This document shows, in pieces, positions 51,871-59,235 of a stretch of 64,000 bases of DNA. Every line of letters begins with the position of its first letter. Position 1 is the stretch's first letter. The DNA is taken from contig NZ_JBMDWJ010000351.1 in assembly GCF_048595215.1 (NCBI RefSeq), positions 3,320 through 67,319 of the forward strand. The letters run 5' to 3'. Under the pieces are notes generated by a model that worked only from the letters and a program-made list of their open reading frames with translations, ran no database searches and was not told where the DNA came from. A program made the translations under genes and the position numbers. The DNA is from Siphonobacter sp048595215. Its GTDB lineage: Bacteria > Bacteroidota > Bacteroidia > Cytophagales > Spirosomataceae.

Positions 51871-52707
51871 TTACGCCACTGTATTCACCAGCGTACCAAT
51901 GCCATCGATGGTGATCTGGACTTCATCGCCGCGTTGCAGGGTGAAATCATCGGGAGGAACAATGCCCGTTCCCGTCATCAGAAAACAGCCGTAGGCAAAC
52001 GAACATTCGCGGAACAGGAACGAGACTAGCTCGGTATGCTGCCGCTTCATCTGGCTGATGGAAATTTTGTTATCGTATACACTTTCCCGGTTCCGGTGAA
52101 TCTCCAGTCGAATATGGGTATGTGGATCAATCGCTGTACCGGGCACGTACAGGCAGGGGCCTAAGGCAGCACTGCCATCGTACGATTTAGCTTGCGGTAA
52201 GTACAGGGGATTTTCTCCCTCAATATCCCGTGAACTCATATCGTTGCCGCAGGTATACGCTACGATTTTTCCCGAAGAAGTCATGAACAAAGTAAGCTCC
52301 GGCTCCGGAACGTTCCAGTGCGAATCTTTACGAATGCGTACCGTACCCAGGGGGTCTACGACTCGCTCGGGGGTAGCCTTGAAGAAAATTTCGGGCCGTT
52401 CGGCGTCGTATACACGGTCGTAAAAACTACCGCCACCGGCATCCTGGGATTCTTCCATTCGGGCATCGCGGCTCCGCAGGTACGTAACCCCAGCGGCCCA
52501 GACTTCCTGCCGACCGATGGGAGCCAGTAAGTCCGTATGCAACCAGTGGTGTAGCTCTGGGGAAGGGCTTACCGACGTAGTAATCGCCTGTAGTACTTCG
52601 TACAGATTATCCTGATTAATGAGCTGATCCCAGTCGGTTGCTTCGATGGGATAGTACTGTTCGTCGGCTTCCAAGACGATGCCCAGGCGGGTTTTGTATA
52701 ATCTCAT
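51871..52707 (-). CDS. Fumarylacetoacetate hydrolase-fold enzyme (possible 2-keto-3-deoxy-sugar-acid dehydratase)
   Basis: 278 residues. FAH-fold marks: WAAGVTYLRSRDARMEES, the metal-binding EPELTLFM, YTCGNDMSSRDIEGENPLYLPQAKSYDGSAALGPCL, and FLMTGTGIVPPDDFTLQRGDEV. This arrangement resembles 2-keto-3-deoxy-D-arabinonate dehydratase-type enzymes more than fumarylacetoacetase proper, but I cannot name the substrate. It is monocistronic on the minus strand. Confidence 0.8.
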   Translation of the reverse strand: MRLYKTRLGIVLEADEQYYPIEATDWDQLINQDNLYEVLQAITTSVSPSPELHHWLHTDLLAPIGRQEVWAAGVTYLRSRDARMEESQDAGGGSFYDRVYDAERPEIFFKATPERVVDPLGTVRIRKDSHWNVPEPELTLFMTSSGKIVAYTCGNDMSSRDIEGENPLYLPQAKSYDGSAALGPCLYVPGTAIDPHTHIRLEIHRNRESVYDNKISISQMKRQHTELVSFLFRECSFAYGCFLMTGTGIVPPDDFTLQRGDEVQITIDGIGTLVNTVA

Positions 52708-52897
52708 GGGTTTAGAAGAGATAGAAGGAATGATGGATATATTTCGAGAAAGAGGTTAGTTTGCGTACGTCACCCTGTACAAAGCTGGTATTTACTCAGG
52801 CGTCATAAGGACAAACGTACGTTGATTTTCTGATCAGAGAGGGTTTATAGATTTTCTAACGTAGAAAAACAATCCAGTAATCGGTCCGCTTGAAAAC

Positions 52898-52930
52898 TAA
52901 AAAGCCCCGCATGACTAGCTGCAGCGGGGC
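52898..52930 (-). terminator. Terminator of the BI-1 gene
   Basis: GCCCCGC (52904-52910) with GCGGGGC (52924-52930); five T follow on the minus strand. Confidence 0.8.
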
Positions 52931-52943
52931 ATTGATTACTTAG

Positions 52944-53657
52944 CTATCGGCGATTCAGCTTCGCCAGGAGTTTCAGAATTTCCAGATACAGCCAGATGAT
53001 CGTTACCAGCAACCCAAAAGCAGAGTACCATTCCATAAACTTGGGAGCTTGTTGAGCCACGCCCGCTTCGATGAGGTGAAAATCGATCAGTAAGTTCATC
53101 GCCGCAATGCCTACCACTACTAGCGAGAAAACGATACCGATCCAGCCCGCTTCATGAATATAGGGTACCATGATACCGAAAAAACTCAGAGCAAACGTGA
53201 GTAGATAAAGCAGAGCCACGGCTCCGGTAGCGACCATCACGCCCCGCATGAACCCTTGCGTAACCCGAATCAAGCCCGTTTGGTAGACGACTAATAACAA
53301 CGCCAGTACGCCAAAGGTGAGTACGGCCGCCATAAATGCTAATCCGGAGAATAAACTAGAAATACTACCCACAAAAGCTCCCTCCAGCACGGCGTAGAGC
53401 GGAGCTAGGGTTGGAGCCAACGTAGGTTTAAAAGCTAGTACAAGGGCAATAATCAAACCGCCGATGGCTCCTACGGGTAACAGAAGCGAGGTCCATTGCT
53501 GACCCTGAAGGGCGGCGTAAAAGGTTACTGCCGCTACGCTGATGGTAAGGGTTAATAAAAGGGCGATTTTGTTTAACGTGCCCTGCATCGTCATGACGTC
53601 ATCTGACGCCACGGAAATTTTGTCAAAGGTTTTTTCTGAAAAAAGCGGATTTGCCAT
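52944..53657 (-). CDS. Bax inhibitor-1 / YccA family membrane protein
   Basis: 237 residues with seven hydrophobic helices, opening with a soluble MANPLFSEKTFDKI segment. Bax-inhibitor features are ALLLVVYQTGLIRVTQGFMRGV, the IDFHLIEAGV loop and the final YLEILKLLAKLNRR. In bacteria these proteins relate to Ca2+/H+ leak and membrane protease control; the precise role here is unknown. Monocistronic with its own terminator. Confidence 0.9.
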   Translation of the reverse strand: MANPLFSEKTFDKISVASDDVMTMQGTLNKIALLLTLTISVAAVTFYAALQGQQWTSLLLPVGAIGGLIIALVLAFKPTLAPTLAPLYAVLEGAFVGSISSLFSGLAFMAAVLTFGVLALLLVVYQTGLIRVTQGFMRGVMVATGAVALLYLLTFALSFFGIMVPYIHEAGWIGIVFSLVVVGIAAMNLLIDFHLIEAGVAQQAPKFMEWYSAFGLLVTIIWLYLEILKLLAKLNRR

Positions 53658-53903
53658 AAAACAAGGGAGGTTTACTAAACAGTCGCCAAGAAAAGGGGAT
53701 TTCCCTGAAAATCAAACACCGTCATCCACCAAGGGAAGATTGGGAGTAGTAGTGGAAAATGGAGCGTTTGAGGTAAATCTAGTAGGGGTAAGAGAATGAA
53801 GTAAAGGCGACCTGATGAAGTGCTTTCTGTAACTGGATAAGTGTACTGAAACGAGTGATTATTCCGACTGTCAACTACTAAATTTTCAAGCGTACCAAAG
53901 GTT

Positions 53904-54299
53904 TCAAAACTCCTGAAACGGAACTAGTTTGGCTAGTACCCAGCGAGTAAAAGTTTCGCGATCCAGTAAGCCGGAGGCAAGGTCTAGTATGATTTGTTCC
54001 TGCTCATCTACCGAAGCAGAAAGTTCGTAACCGTTGATTTTTAGAGTAATCTCCAAAGCTGCATGACCAATTCTTTTGTTACCATCTACAAAAGGGTGAT
54101 TCATGGTTAAAGAAAAACACAGAGCTGCCGCTTTCTCGGCAAGGCCTGGATAAAGTTCCTGGCCTCCAAATGTCATTTCTGGTTGAGCAACTGCCGATTT
54201 CAAACCTGCCTCGTCTCTAATGCCTGAGCCGCCACCAGACTGGCTAATTAATTTCTCATGAATGATGATTAACTGCCTTAGGGATAGTAATTTAATCAC
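53904..54299 (-). CDS. doc: Doc-type (death-on-curing, Fic fold) toxin
   Basis: 131 residues, start GTG at 54299 overlapping the antitoxin stop by four bases (GTGA). The Fic/Doc motif is HPFVDGNKRIGHAALE (about residues 65-80), matching HxFx(D/E)GNxR; N-terminal LRQLIIIHEKLI and GIRDEAGLKSAVAQPE are usual for Doc. Doc toxins phosphorylate EF-Tu and stop translation. All motif residues are intact. Second gene of a toxin-antitoxin pair. Confidence 0.92.
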   Translation of the reverse strand: MIKLLSLRQLIIIHEKLISQSGGGSGIRDEAGLKSAVAQPEMTFGGQELYPGLAEKAAALCFSLTMNHPFVDGNKRIGHAALEITLKINGYELSASVDEQEQIILDLASGLLDRETFTRWVLAKLVPFQEF

Positions 54300-54481
54300 G
54301 CAAGCCGGCGATATAATTCTGCATTTTTCTTGAGTATGTAGTTAGTCGCCGCATCAACTTCTTCATCAGAAGCATGTTGCCTGGATTTCTCCGTCAATAA
54401 CTCATATAGCTCGCGAAGTACTGTATCTGGCATTTTATCAACCAATTCAATAATAGTTTTCTTTAATTCCTGAGTTTCCAT
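54296..54481 (-). CDS. Antitoxin partner of Doc
   Basis: 61 residues, directly upstream of the Doc toxin with a 4-bp overlap, as usual for type II pairs. It begins METQELKKTIIELVDKMPD and ends in NAELYRRLA. The length is close to Phd antitoxins (about 70) but the N-terminus does not show a typical Phd/YefM fold; the C-terminal helix is expected to block the toxin. The DNA-binding part is not clear. A 16-bp hairpin lies just upstream. Confidence 0.8.
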   Translation of the reverse strand: METQELKKTIIELVDKMPDTVLRELYELLTEKSRQHASDEEVDAATNYILKKNAELYRRLA

Positions 54482-54497
54482 ACTTCTATAAAGTTAA

Positions 54498-54531
54498 ATC
54501 TTGATTGGGATTTCTAAATCCCAATCAAGAT
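54498..54531 (-). terminator. Hairpin between VWA gene and the toxin-antitoxin operon
   Basis: Perfect 16-bp stem (ATCTTGATTGGGATTT / AAATCCCAATCAAGAT) with a 2-nt loop, followed by TTTAACTTT on the minus strand. Probably terminates the VWA transcript; it may also be the operator of the antitoxin operon. Confidence 0.7.
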
Positions 54532-54545
54532 AAATCAATAATTCC

Positions 54546-55655
54546 TTACCGTACATTCTTCTTCCGATTCCTCTCGAAATCTTCAAAAATAAACTCACCC
54601 AATCCTTTCAGGCTCGAGTAATAGGCCCGGCCATTGTTGGTTTCCGTAAATTTGCGAACGAAATCCTGTAGGTACGGATCGCGGGCAATCATGAACGTGG
54701 TAATTGGGATTTTAATCCGGCGACACTGGGCTGCCAGTGTAAGCGTTTTGTTCAGGATTTTACGGTCTAGACCAAAGCTGTTTTTATAGTAGCGAATGCC
54801 TTCTTTTAAACAGGTCGGTTTACCATCCGTAATCATGAAGATCTGCTTGTTTTTATTTTTCCGACGGCGGAGTAAATCCATCGCCAGTTCCAGTCCGGCT
54901 ACGGTATTGGTATGATACGGCCCCACTTCCAGATACGGCAGATCTTTCACCTGAATCTGCCAGGCGTCGTTACCGAAAACGATGATGTCGAGCGTATCCT
55001 TGGGATATTTCGTCATAATCAGTTCCGACAGGGCCATGGCTACTTTTTTTGCGGGTGTAATCCGGTCTTCCCCGTACAGAATCATCGAGTGACTGATGTC
55101 GATCATCAATACCGTACTCGTCTGAGCCTTGTATTCGGTATCGACGATTTCCAGGTCATTCTCGGTCATCATAAAATCGCCAATACCGTTGTTGATCTGG
55201 GCATTCCGAATAGATTCGGTCATGGCGATTTGTTCGAGTGAATCCCCGAACTGGAAGGTCCGGCGATCCGACGTTGCTTCGTCACCCGTACCCGCGTGCG
55301 AAGTCCGGTGATTGCCGCCCGAACGTGATTTTTTGAGTTTCCCGAAGATTTCATCGAGTGACTGTTTCCGGATGGATTGTTCCCCCTTCGGCGTCAGTAC
55401 CGTTTCGCCCTCGGCGTTTTCTTCGGTAATAAACCCTTTCTTTTTCAGGTCTTCGAAGAAATCCCCGATGCCGTAGTTTTCATCGGTAAGCTTGTATTGT
55501 TTGTCCAGTTGCGTCAGCCACGACATCGCCTGAGCCACGTCGCCACTGGTCATAGTGAGCAGTTGATTAAAAATATCCAGCAACTGGTCAAACTTGGCCT
55601 GCTGGGAATCCTGCTGAATGTCGGGTACAAATTCGGAAAAACGGTGACCGAGCAT
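54546..55655 (-). CDS. VWA-domain protein, likely partner of the MoxR/ChlI-like ATPase
   Basis: 369 residues. N-terminal helical region (about 1-110), a Ser/Gly-rich linker (about 113-135), then a von Willebrand A domain with MIDAS residues DISHS (about 184) and ITDGKPT (about 275). VWA proteins with this layout pair with MoxR/ChlI-type AAA+ ATPases, as in magnesium chelatase and MoxR systems. The likely partner is the AAA+ gene at 48292-49845. Cytosolic, no signal peptide. A strong hairpin follows. Confidence 0.82.
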   Translation of the reverse strand: MLGHRFSEFVPDIQQDSQQAKFDQLLDIFNQLLTMTSGDVAQAMSWLTQLDKQYKLTDENYGIGDFFEDLKKKGFITEENAEGETVLTPKGEQSIRKQSLDEIFGKLKKSRSGGNHRTSHAGTGDEATSDRRTFQFGDSLEQIAMTESIRNAQINNGIGDFMMTENDLEIVDTEYKAQTSTVLMIDISHSMILYGEDRITPAKKVAMALSELIMTKYPKDTLDIIVFGNDAWQIQVKDLPYLEVGPYHTNTVAGLELAMDLLRRRKNKNKQIFMITDGKPTCLKEGIRYYKNSFGLDRKILNKTLTLAAQCRRIKIPITTFMIARDPYLQDFVRKFTETNNGRAYYSSLKGLGEFIFEDFERNRKKNVR

Positions 55656-55973
55656 AAATGTCTTGGATAGAAGCGTCAGGCAGAGCCTATCGGCTTGAGT
55701 TTAGCGAGTAATCAAGGCCTGTAAGCTGATTTATCAGATATAGGCGGTTTAGAAAAGCGATTCACGTACCAACATCGTCCTTTCTACTAATTTAACCCAT
55801 TTTTCAAGGATTCAGTTTGTCCAGTGGCTAAAACTTGCTCCGGGCTTCCCGTGTAAAAGGTTATCTTTGCGTGATCCGATTGAGAGATACACATTTACAA
55901 CGACTAGAAAACGGCGATAGTACGCTCCAAACGATTCGCCGTATCCCCTAACTAACGGGTTAACTGCTTTATT
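55656..55973. other. Divergent spacer before alanine dehydrogenase
   Basis: 318 bp without a gene. It holds the ald promoter box (55862-55869) and an ACGGCGA/TCGCCGT hairpin (55911-55942) that would lie in the ald leader. Confidence 0.5.
55862..55869 (+). promoter_or_regulatory. -7 promoter element of ald
   Basis: TATCTTTG matches TAnnTTTG; a TTG at 55835-55837 is a weak -33 candidate with a long 24-bp spacer. A leader of about 100 nt would follow. Confidence 0.5.
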
Positions 55974-57206
55974 ATGAGCGTTCCTAAAACACAGCAATCC
56001 GGTTTTGAAGCCCTGGCTCAGCAGACGCTTTTGTATCCCCAGGAGCAGCTGGCTCCTATCAAAACCACGCAGCATTCCTTGCTGATTGGATTGCCCAAAG
56101 AAATTTCATTTCTCGATCACCGCATTGCTCTGGTACCCGAAGCAGTTTCGTTACTGGTACGGAATGGTCATCTGGTGATTCTGGAGAGTGGAGCGGGTGA
56201 GGGAGCCCAATTCAGTGACCACGATTACCGCGAAGCCGGTGCCCGCATTGTCTACTCGCCCGAAGAAGCCTACGCCGCTGATGTGATTCTGAAAGTAGAG
56301 CCCGCTACGGAAGATGAATACAAATACCTGAAACGCGGCAGCACGCTGATTTCGGCTCTGACGCTTCCCAATCGTACGCAGGAATATTTTGCGGCTCTCA
56401 ACGAAAAACAGATCACTGGGATTGCCTTCGAATACATCGAAGATAAATCCGGAGCCATGCCCATCATTCGTACCATGAGCGAAATTGCGGGTAGTACGGT
56501 GATGATGATCGCCGCCGAATACCTCAGTGGCGTACACGAGGGCAAAGGCATCATCCTCGGTGGTATTACGGGCGTTCCCCCAACCAAAGTCGTGGTACTA
56601 GGAGCGGGTACGGTGGCCGAATACGCGACTCGAATGGCCTTGGGATTAGGGGCTCAGGTACAGGTTTTTGACAAGGATACCTACCGGTTACAGCGGTTGC
56701 GATACGCCGTCGGACAGCCCATTTATACGAGTATCATTCACTCCGACGTGTTGTCCGACGCCATTCAGCGGGCGGACGTGGTGATTGGAGCAATTCGGAG
56801 CGAGGAAGGCCGCAGTCCGATGGTGGTGACGGAAGATATGATTTCGCGGATGCGTACGAATTCGGTAGTCATTGACGTATCCATTGATCAGGGTGGAAAC
56901 TTTGAAACCTCGGAAATGACCAGTCACAAAAATCCAACGTTCAAGAAACACGGCGTTATTCACTACTGCGTCCCCAATATTCCGAGTCGCGTGGCCCGCA
57001 CGGCCAGTATCGCCCTGAGTAACGTGTTCATGCCTTTTCTGTTGAAAACGGGTACGTTGGGCGGTATTGAGGAAATGATGTTTGCCAATAAATGGTTTAT
57101 GAAAGGCGTCTATGTGCATAACGGTTCCGTAACCAACGCTCACATTGCCCGCCTGTTCAATTTACGTTATAAAGATTTAGGGCTATTACTAGCCGCGAGA
57201 AGATGA
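55974..57206 (+). CDS. ald: Alanine dehydrogenase
   Basis: 410 residues, about 40 longer than most bacterial Ald owing to an N-terminal extension (SVPKTQQSGFEALAQQ). Oxidises L-alanine to pyruvate and ammonia with NAD+. AlaDh/PNT-N features: IGLPKEISFLDHRIALVPEA, SGAGEGAQFSD; NAD-binding VVLGAGTVAEYATRMALGLGA (about 207-227); C-terminal VIHYCVPNIPSRVARTASIALSN. Cytosolic. Transhydrogenase is excluded because there is no membrane domain and the second subunit is absent. Confidence 0.92.
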   Translation: MSVPKTQQSGFEALAQQTLLYPQEQLAPIKTTQHSLLIGLPKEISFLDHRIALVPEAVSLLVRNGHLVILESGAGEGAQFSDHDYREAGARIVYSPEEAYAADVILKVEPATEDEYKYLKRGSTLISALTLPNRTQEYFAALNEKQITGIAFEYIEDKSGAMPIIRTMSEIAGSTVMMIAAEYLSGVHEGKGIILGGITGVPPTKVVVLGAGTVAEYATRMALGLGAQVQVFDKDTYRLQRLRYAVGQPIYTSIIHSDVLSDAIQRADVVIGAIRSEEGRSPMVVTEDMISRMRTNSVVIDVSIDQGGNFETSEMTSHKNPTFKKHGVIHYCVPNIPSRVARTASIALSNVFMPFLLKTGTLGGIEEMMFANKWFMKGVYVHNGSVTNAHIARLFNLRYKDLGLLLAARR

Positions 57207-57220
57207 GTTTAGTGGGTAGT

Positions 57221-57368
57221 TTACAGTTGTCTGTTTTCAGTGAAAAAGGTAAGTTACTGGAAGTGAAGGTGACCACGAGAACAGTGAACAATTGTCTGTT
57301 TTAGTTAGTATCTGGAATGAATTATTTGCTGAACAGGACAACTGAAAACCGCAAACGGAAAACTAAAA
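57221..57368. repeat. Degenerate inverted repeats before a hypothetical gene
   Basis: TTACAGTTGTCTGTTTTCAG (57221-57240) and ACAATTGTCTGTTTTAG (57289-57305) face the inverted arm GACAACTGAAAACCGC...GGAAAACTAAAA (57337-57368). Same general kind as the rha spacer repeats but different in sequence. Confidence 0.5.
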
Positions 57369-57370
57369 AA

Positions 57371-57772
57371 ATGATCGACGAACCCGAAGCACTATCCAAT
57401 GCCCCCAATTCACCGGAATTGAGTGGGAAATATCTCGGCATGATTACGGCCGACTTTGTGAAAGTATCCGAATTTATTCAGGAAGCCGCCCACCAGATCC
57501 GGCAGCGGGGCTTTTCTAATTATCCCATTTTTGTGGCCTGTCAGCAGCCGCAACCCCTTGGTTCGGTATTGATTGGCCGGGGAGAAATGAACGATAACCA
57601 GTGGTACTATTCGGCTACGTTTCTCGAGGAATTCCTCCAGCGGGAAATCATCGGGGAAGACGGCGAGGAGCTTTTCAAGGAAAGCTACAAAGACCCCGCC
57701 GAGTACGCCTGTCTGTTCATCATTGACTCCGATTTTACCAAGTTCATTTTCGTTCCCTATCCCGAAGATTAG
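57371..57772 (+). CDS. Conserved hypothetical protein
   Basis: 133 residues from ATG 57371 (MIDEPEALSNAPNSP); an upstream in-frame ATG at 57317 would add a basic tail encoded by repeat sequence and was rejected. Cytosolic, acidic, no signal peptide. Core stretches KYLGMITADFVKVSEFIQEAAHQIRQRGFSN and YPIFVACQQPQPLGSVLIGRGE, then DPAEYACLFIIDSDFTKFIF. It seems to be a small folded domain known only as hypothetical in related bacteria. A terminator follows. Confidence 0.7.
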   Translation: MIDEPEALSNAPNSPELSGKYLGMITADFVKVSEFIQEAAHQIRQRGFSNYPIFVACQQPQPLGSVLIGRGEMNDNQWYYSATFLEEFLQREIIGEDGEELFKESYKDPAEYACLFIIDSDFTKFIFVPYPED

Positions 57773-57790
57773 GCGACAAGATACCACAGC

Positions 57791-57826
57791 CAACGGCCCG
57801 ATGAATTATTCGTCGGGCCGTTTTTG
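57791..57826. terminator. Terminator between hypothetical gene and PLP enzyme
   Basis: AACGGCCCGA pairs with TCGGGCCGTT, with five T in the plus direction. The two flanking genes are convergent. Confidence 0.85.
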
Positions 57827-57830
57827 TTAG

Positions 57831-58967
57831 TTAAAGGCTAGCCGATAACGCTTCCGTCAGAGCTTCCAGATCCGCCGTTTCATTGTAGACGTGCGTCGCA
57901 ATACGAAGGGTAGTGCCCCGCGTGGAAATGTATACCTGATGGCGTTCCAGCTCCGTCCGCAAACGGTTCATATCCAGCCCTTCGTGACGTAGTCCGAACA
58001 GGTGGGAGCTTCGATACGCCTCTGCTTCAATCCAGAAACCCAGTTCTTGCCACTGGGCTACGTGCGGACGAACCAACGCCTCGCTGTACGCCTGTACGGC
58101 TTCGGGCGTCCACGCCAGGATTTGCTCCAGAGCCGTCGCCAGCATCGGTATCTGGATGAAATTGCTTTGTTCGCCCATGGAATAGCGACTGGCTCCGGGC
58201 CGGAATTCCTTCGTATAGGCCATCAGTAAGCGGAAATTATCACTGCCTTTGCGATTAATCCAGCTTTGTTCAATGGAGCGGCCTTTGTCAAAGGCGGGAC
58301 CGAAATACGCCAGTCCCATCCCGTACGTACCCAGCAGCCACTTATAGCCGCCGACGATCAGTGCATCCACCGATACCTCCGTTAGATCAAGCGGCAGGGC
58401 TCCCACCGCCTGCGTACCGTCGAGTACAAACAGCGTACCCGTTTCCCGACAGCGTTTGCTGAGAGCTTCGATGTCAAACCGTGTTCCGTCCGACCAATGG
58501 ATAGGAGCGATCATCAGTAAGGCGGTTTCGTCGCTGATGGCGTTTAAAACGGCTTCGTTCCAGCTTTTACCGTTGCCCGTACGGCTAATCGTTTTCAGAG
58601 AAATGGCCTGCGTTTGGCAAACTTCTTCCCAGGCGTATACATCCGAGGGGAATTCATCGGCTACCAGCAAAATATGCTGACCGGGCCGAGCGTTCAGGTT
58701 CTTTGCCACAATCGCCATTCCGTACGAAACGGAGGGGATGATCGCTACGCGTTCGTACGGAACGTGCACCAGTTGTCCGAATAGTTGCCGGACATGGTCC
58801 ACATTCGTAAAGTAATCTTCCTGATGAATCGTATGAGGCTGCGATTTGCGTAACAGGCCCTGAATACCCGCTTCTTCAACGCTTTTAAGCAGGGGTGACA
58901 TAGATGCTCCGTTAAGGTAATGAATGGCTTCAGGGAGCGAAAAAAGAGGTTTCTGGCAGGTAAGCAT
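57831..58967 (-). CDS. Aminotransferase class V-fold PLP enzyme
   Basis: 378 residues from ATG 58967 (MLTCQKPLFSLPEA); the longer frame starts at a TTG and runs through the gyrB-side spacer. Fold-type I features: YLNGASMSPLL, SVSYGMAIVAKNL, LDGTQAVGALPLDL with the PLP Asp, and the Schiff-base Lys in VGGYKWLLGTYG (about residue 207). Members include cysteine desulfurases, isopenicillin-N epimerase-like proteins and kynureninase relatives. The absence of the usual cysteine desulfurase loop argues against SufS. The substrate is unknown. It is divergent from gyrB. Confidence 0.85.
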   Translation of the reverse strand: MLTCQKPLFSLPEAIHYLNGASMSPLLKSVEEAGIQGLLRKSQPHTIHQEDYFTNVDHVRQLFGQLVHVPYERVAIIPSVSYGMAIVAKNLNARPGQHILLVADEFPSDVYAWEEVCQTQAISLKTISRTGNGKSWNEAVLNAISDETALLMIAPIHWSDGTRFDIEALSKRCRETGTLFVLDGTQAVGALPLDLTEVSVDALIVGGYKWLLGTYGMGLAYFGPAFDKGRSIEQSWINRKGSDNFRLLMAYTKEFRPGASRYSMGEQSNFIQIPMLATALEQILAWTPEAVQAYSEALVRPHVAQWQELGFWIEAEAYRSSHLFGLRHEGLDMNRLRTELERHQVYISTRGTTLRIATHVYNETADLEALTEALSASL

Positions 58968-59148
58968 GGAAGAAAGAAGTTGGTAGATACTAGCTAATGA
59001 GTGGACGTTTTGAACTTCAGTTTCCAGAAAAGTCCAACTCAAACTTAGCAAACGGCCGGGTAATTCCGACTTTCTTTTTTCAGCTTCAAAAAATCGCAAA
59101 AAACGCCCGAATTATTTGTGATTTTCTTTGAAAAATGCACGGTTTTGT

Positions 59149-59171
59149 GGTAAAAAAATTGTATTTTTACC
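59149..59171. promoter_or_regulatory. AT-rich inverted repeat upstream of gyrB
   Basis: GGTAAAAA (59149-59156) and TTTTTACC (59164-59171), 65 bp before the gyrB start. Possible operator or supercoiling-sensitive element. Confidence 0.35.
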
Positions 59172-59235
59172 AAGTTTATTTCGAAAGGTGAGGCGAGTTT
59201 TATTGTTTGCCCAGTAGTCTAAAAACCAAGTATTT

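Noticed and set aside
58968..59099. N-terminal extension of the PLP enzyme
   Set aside because: Starts with TTG in the spacer to gyrB and has no family counterpart.
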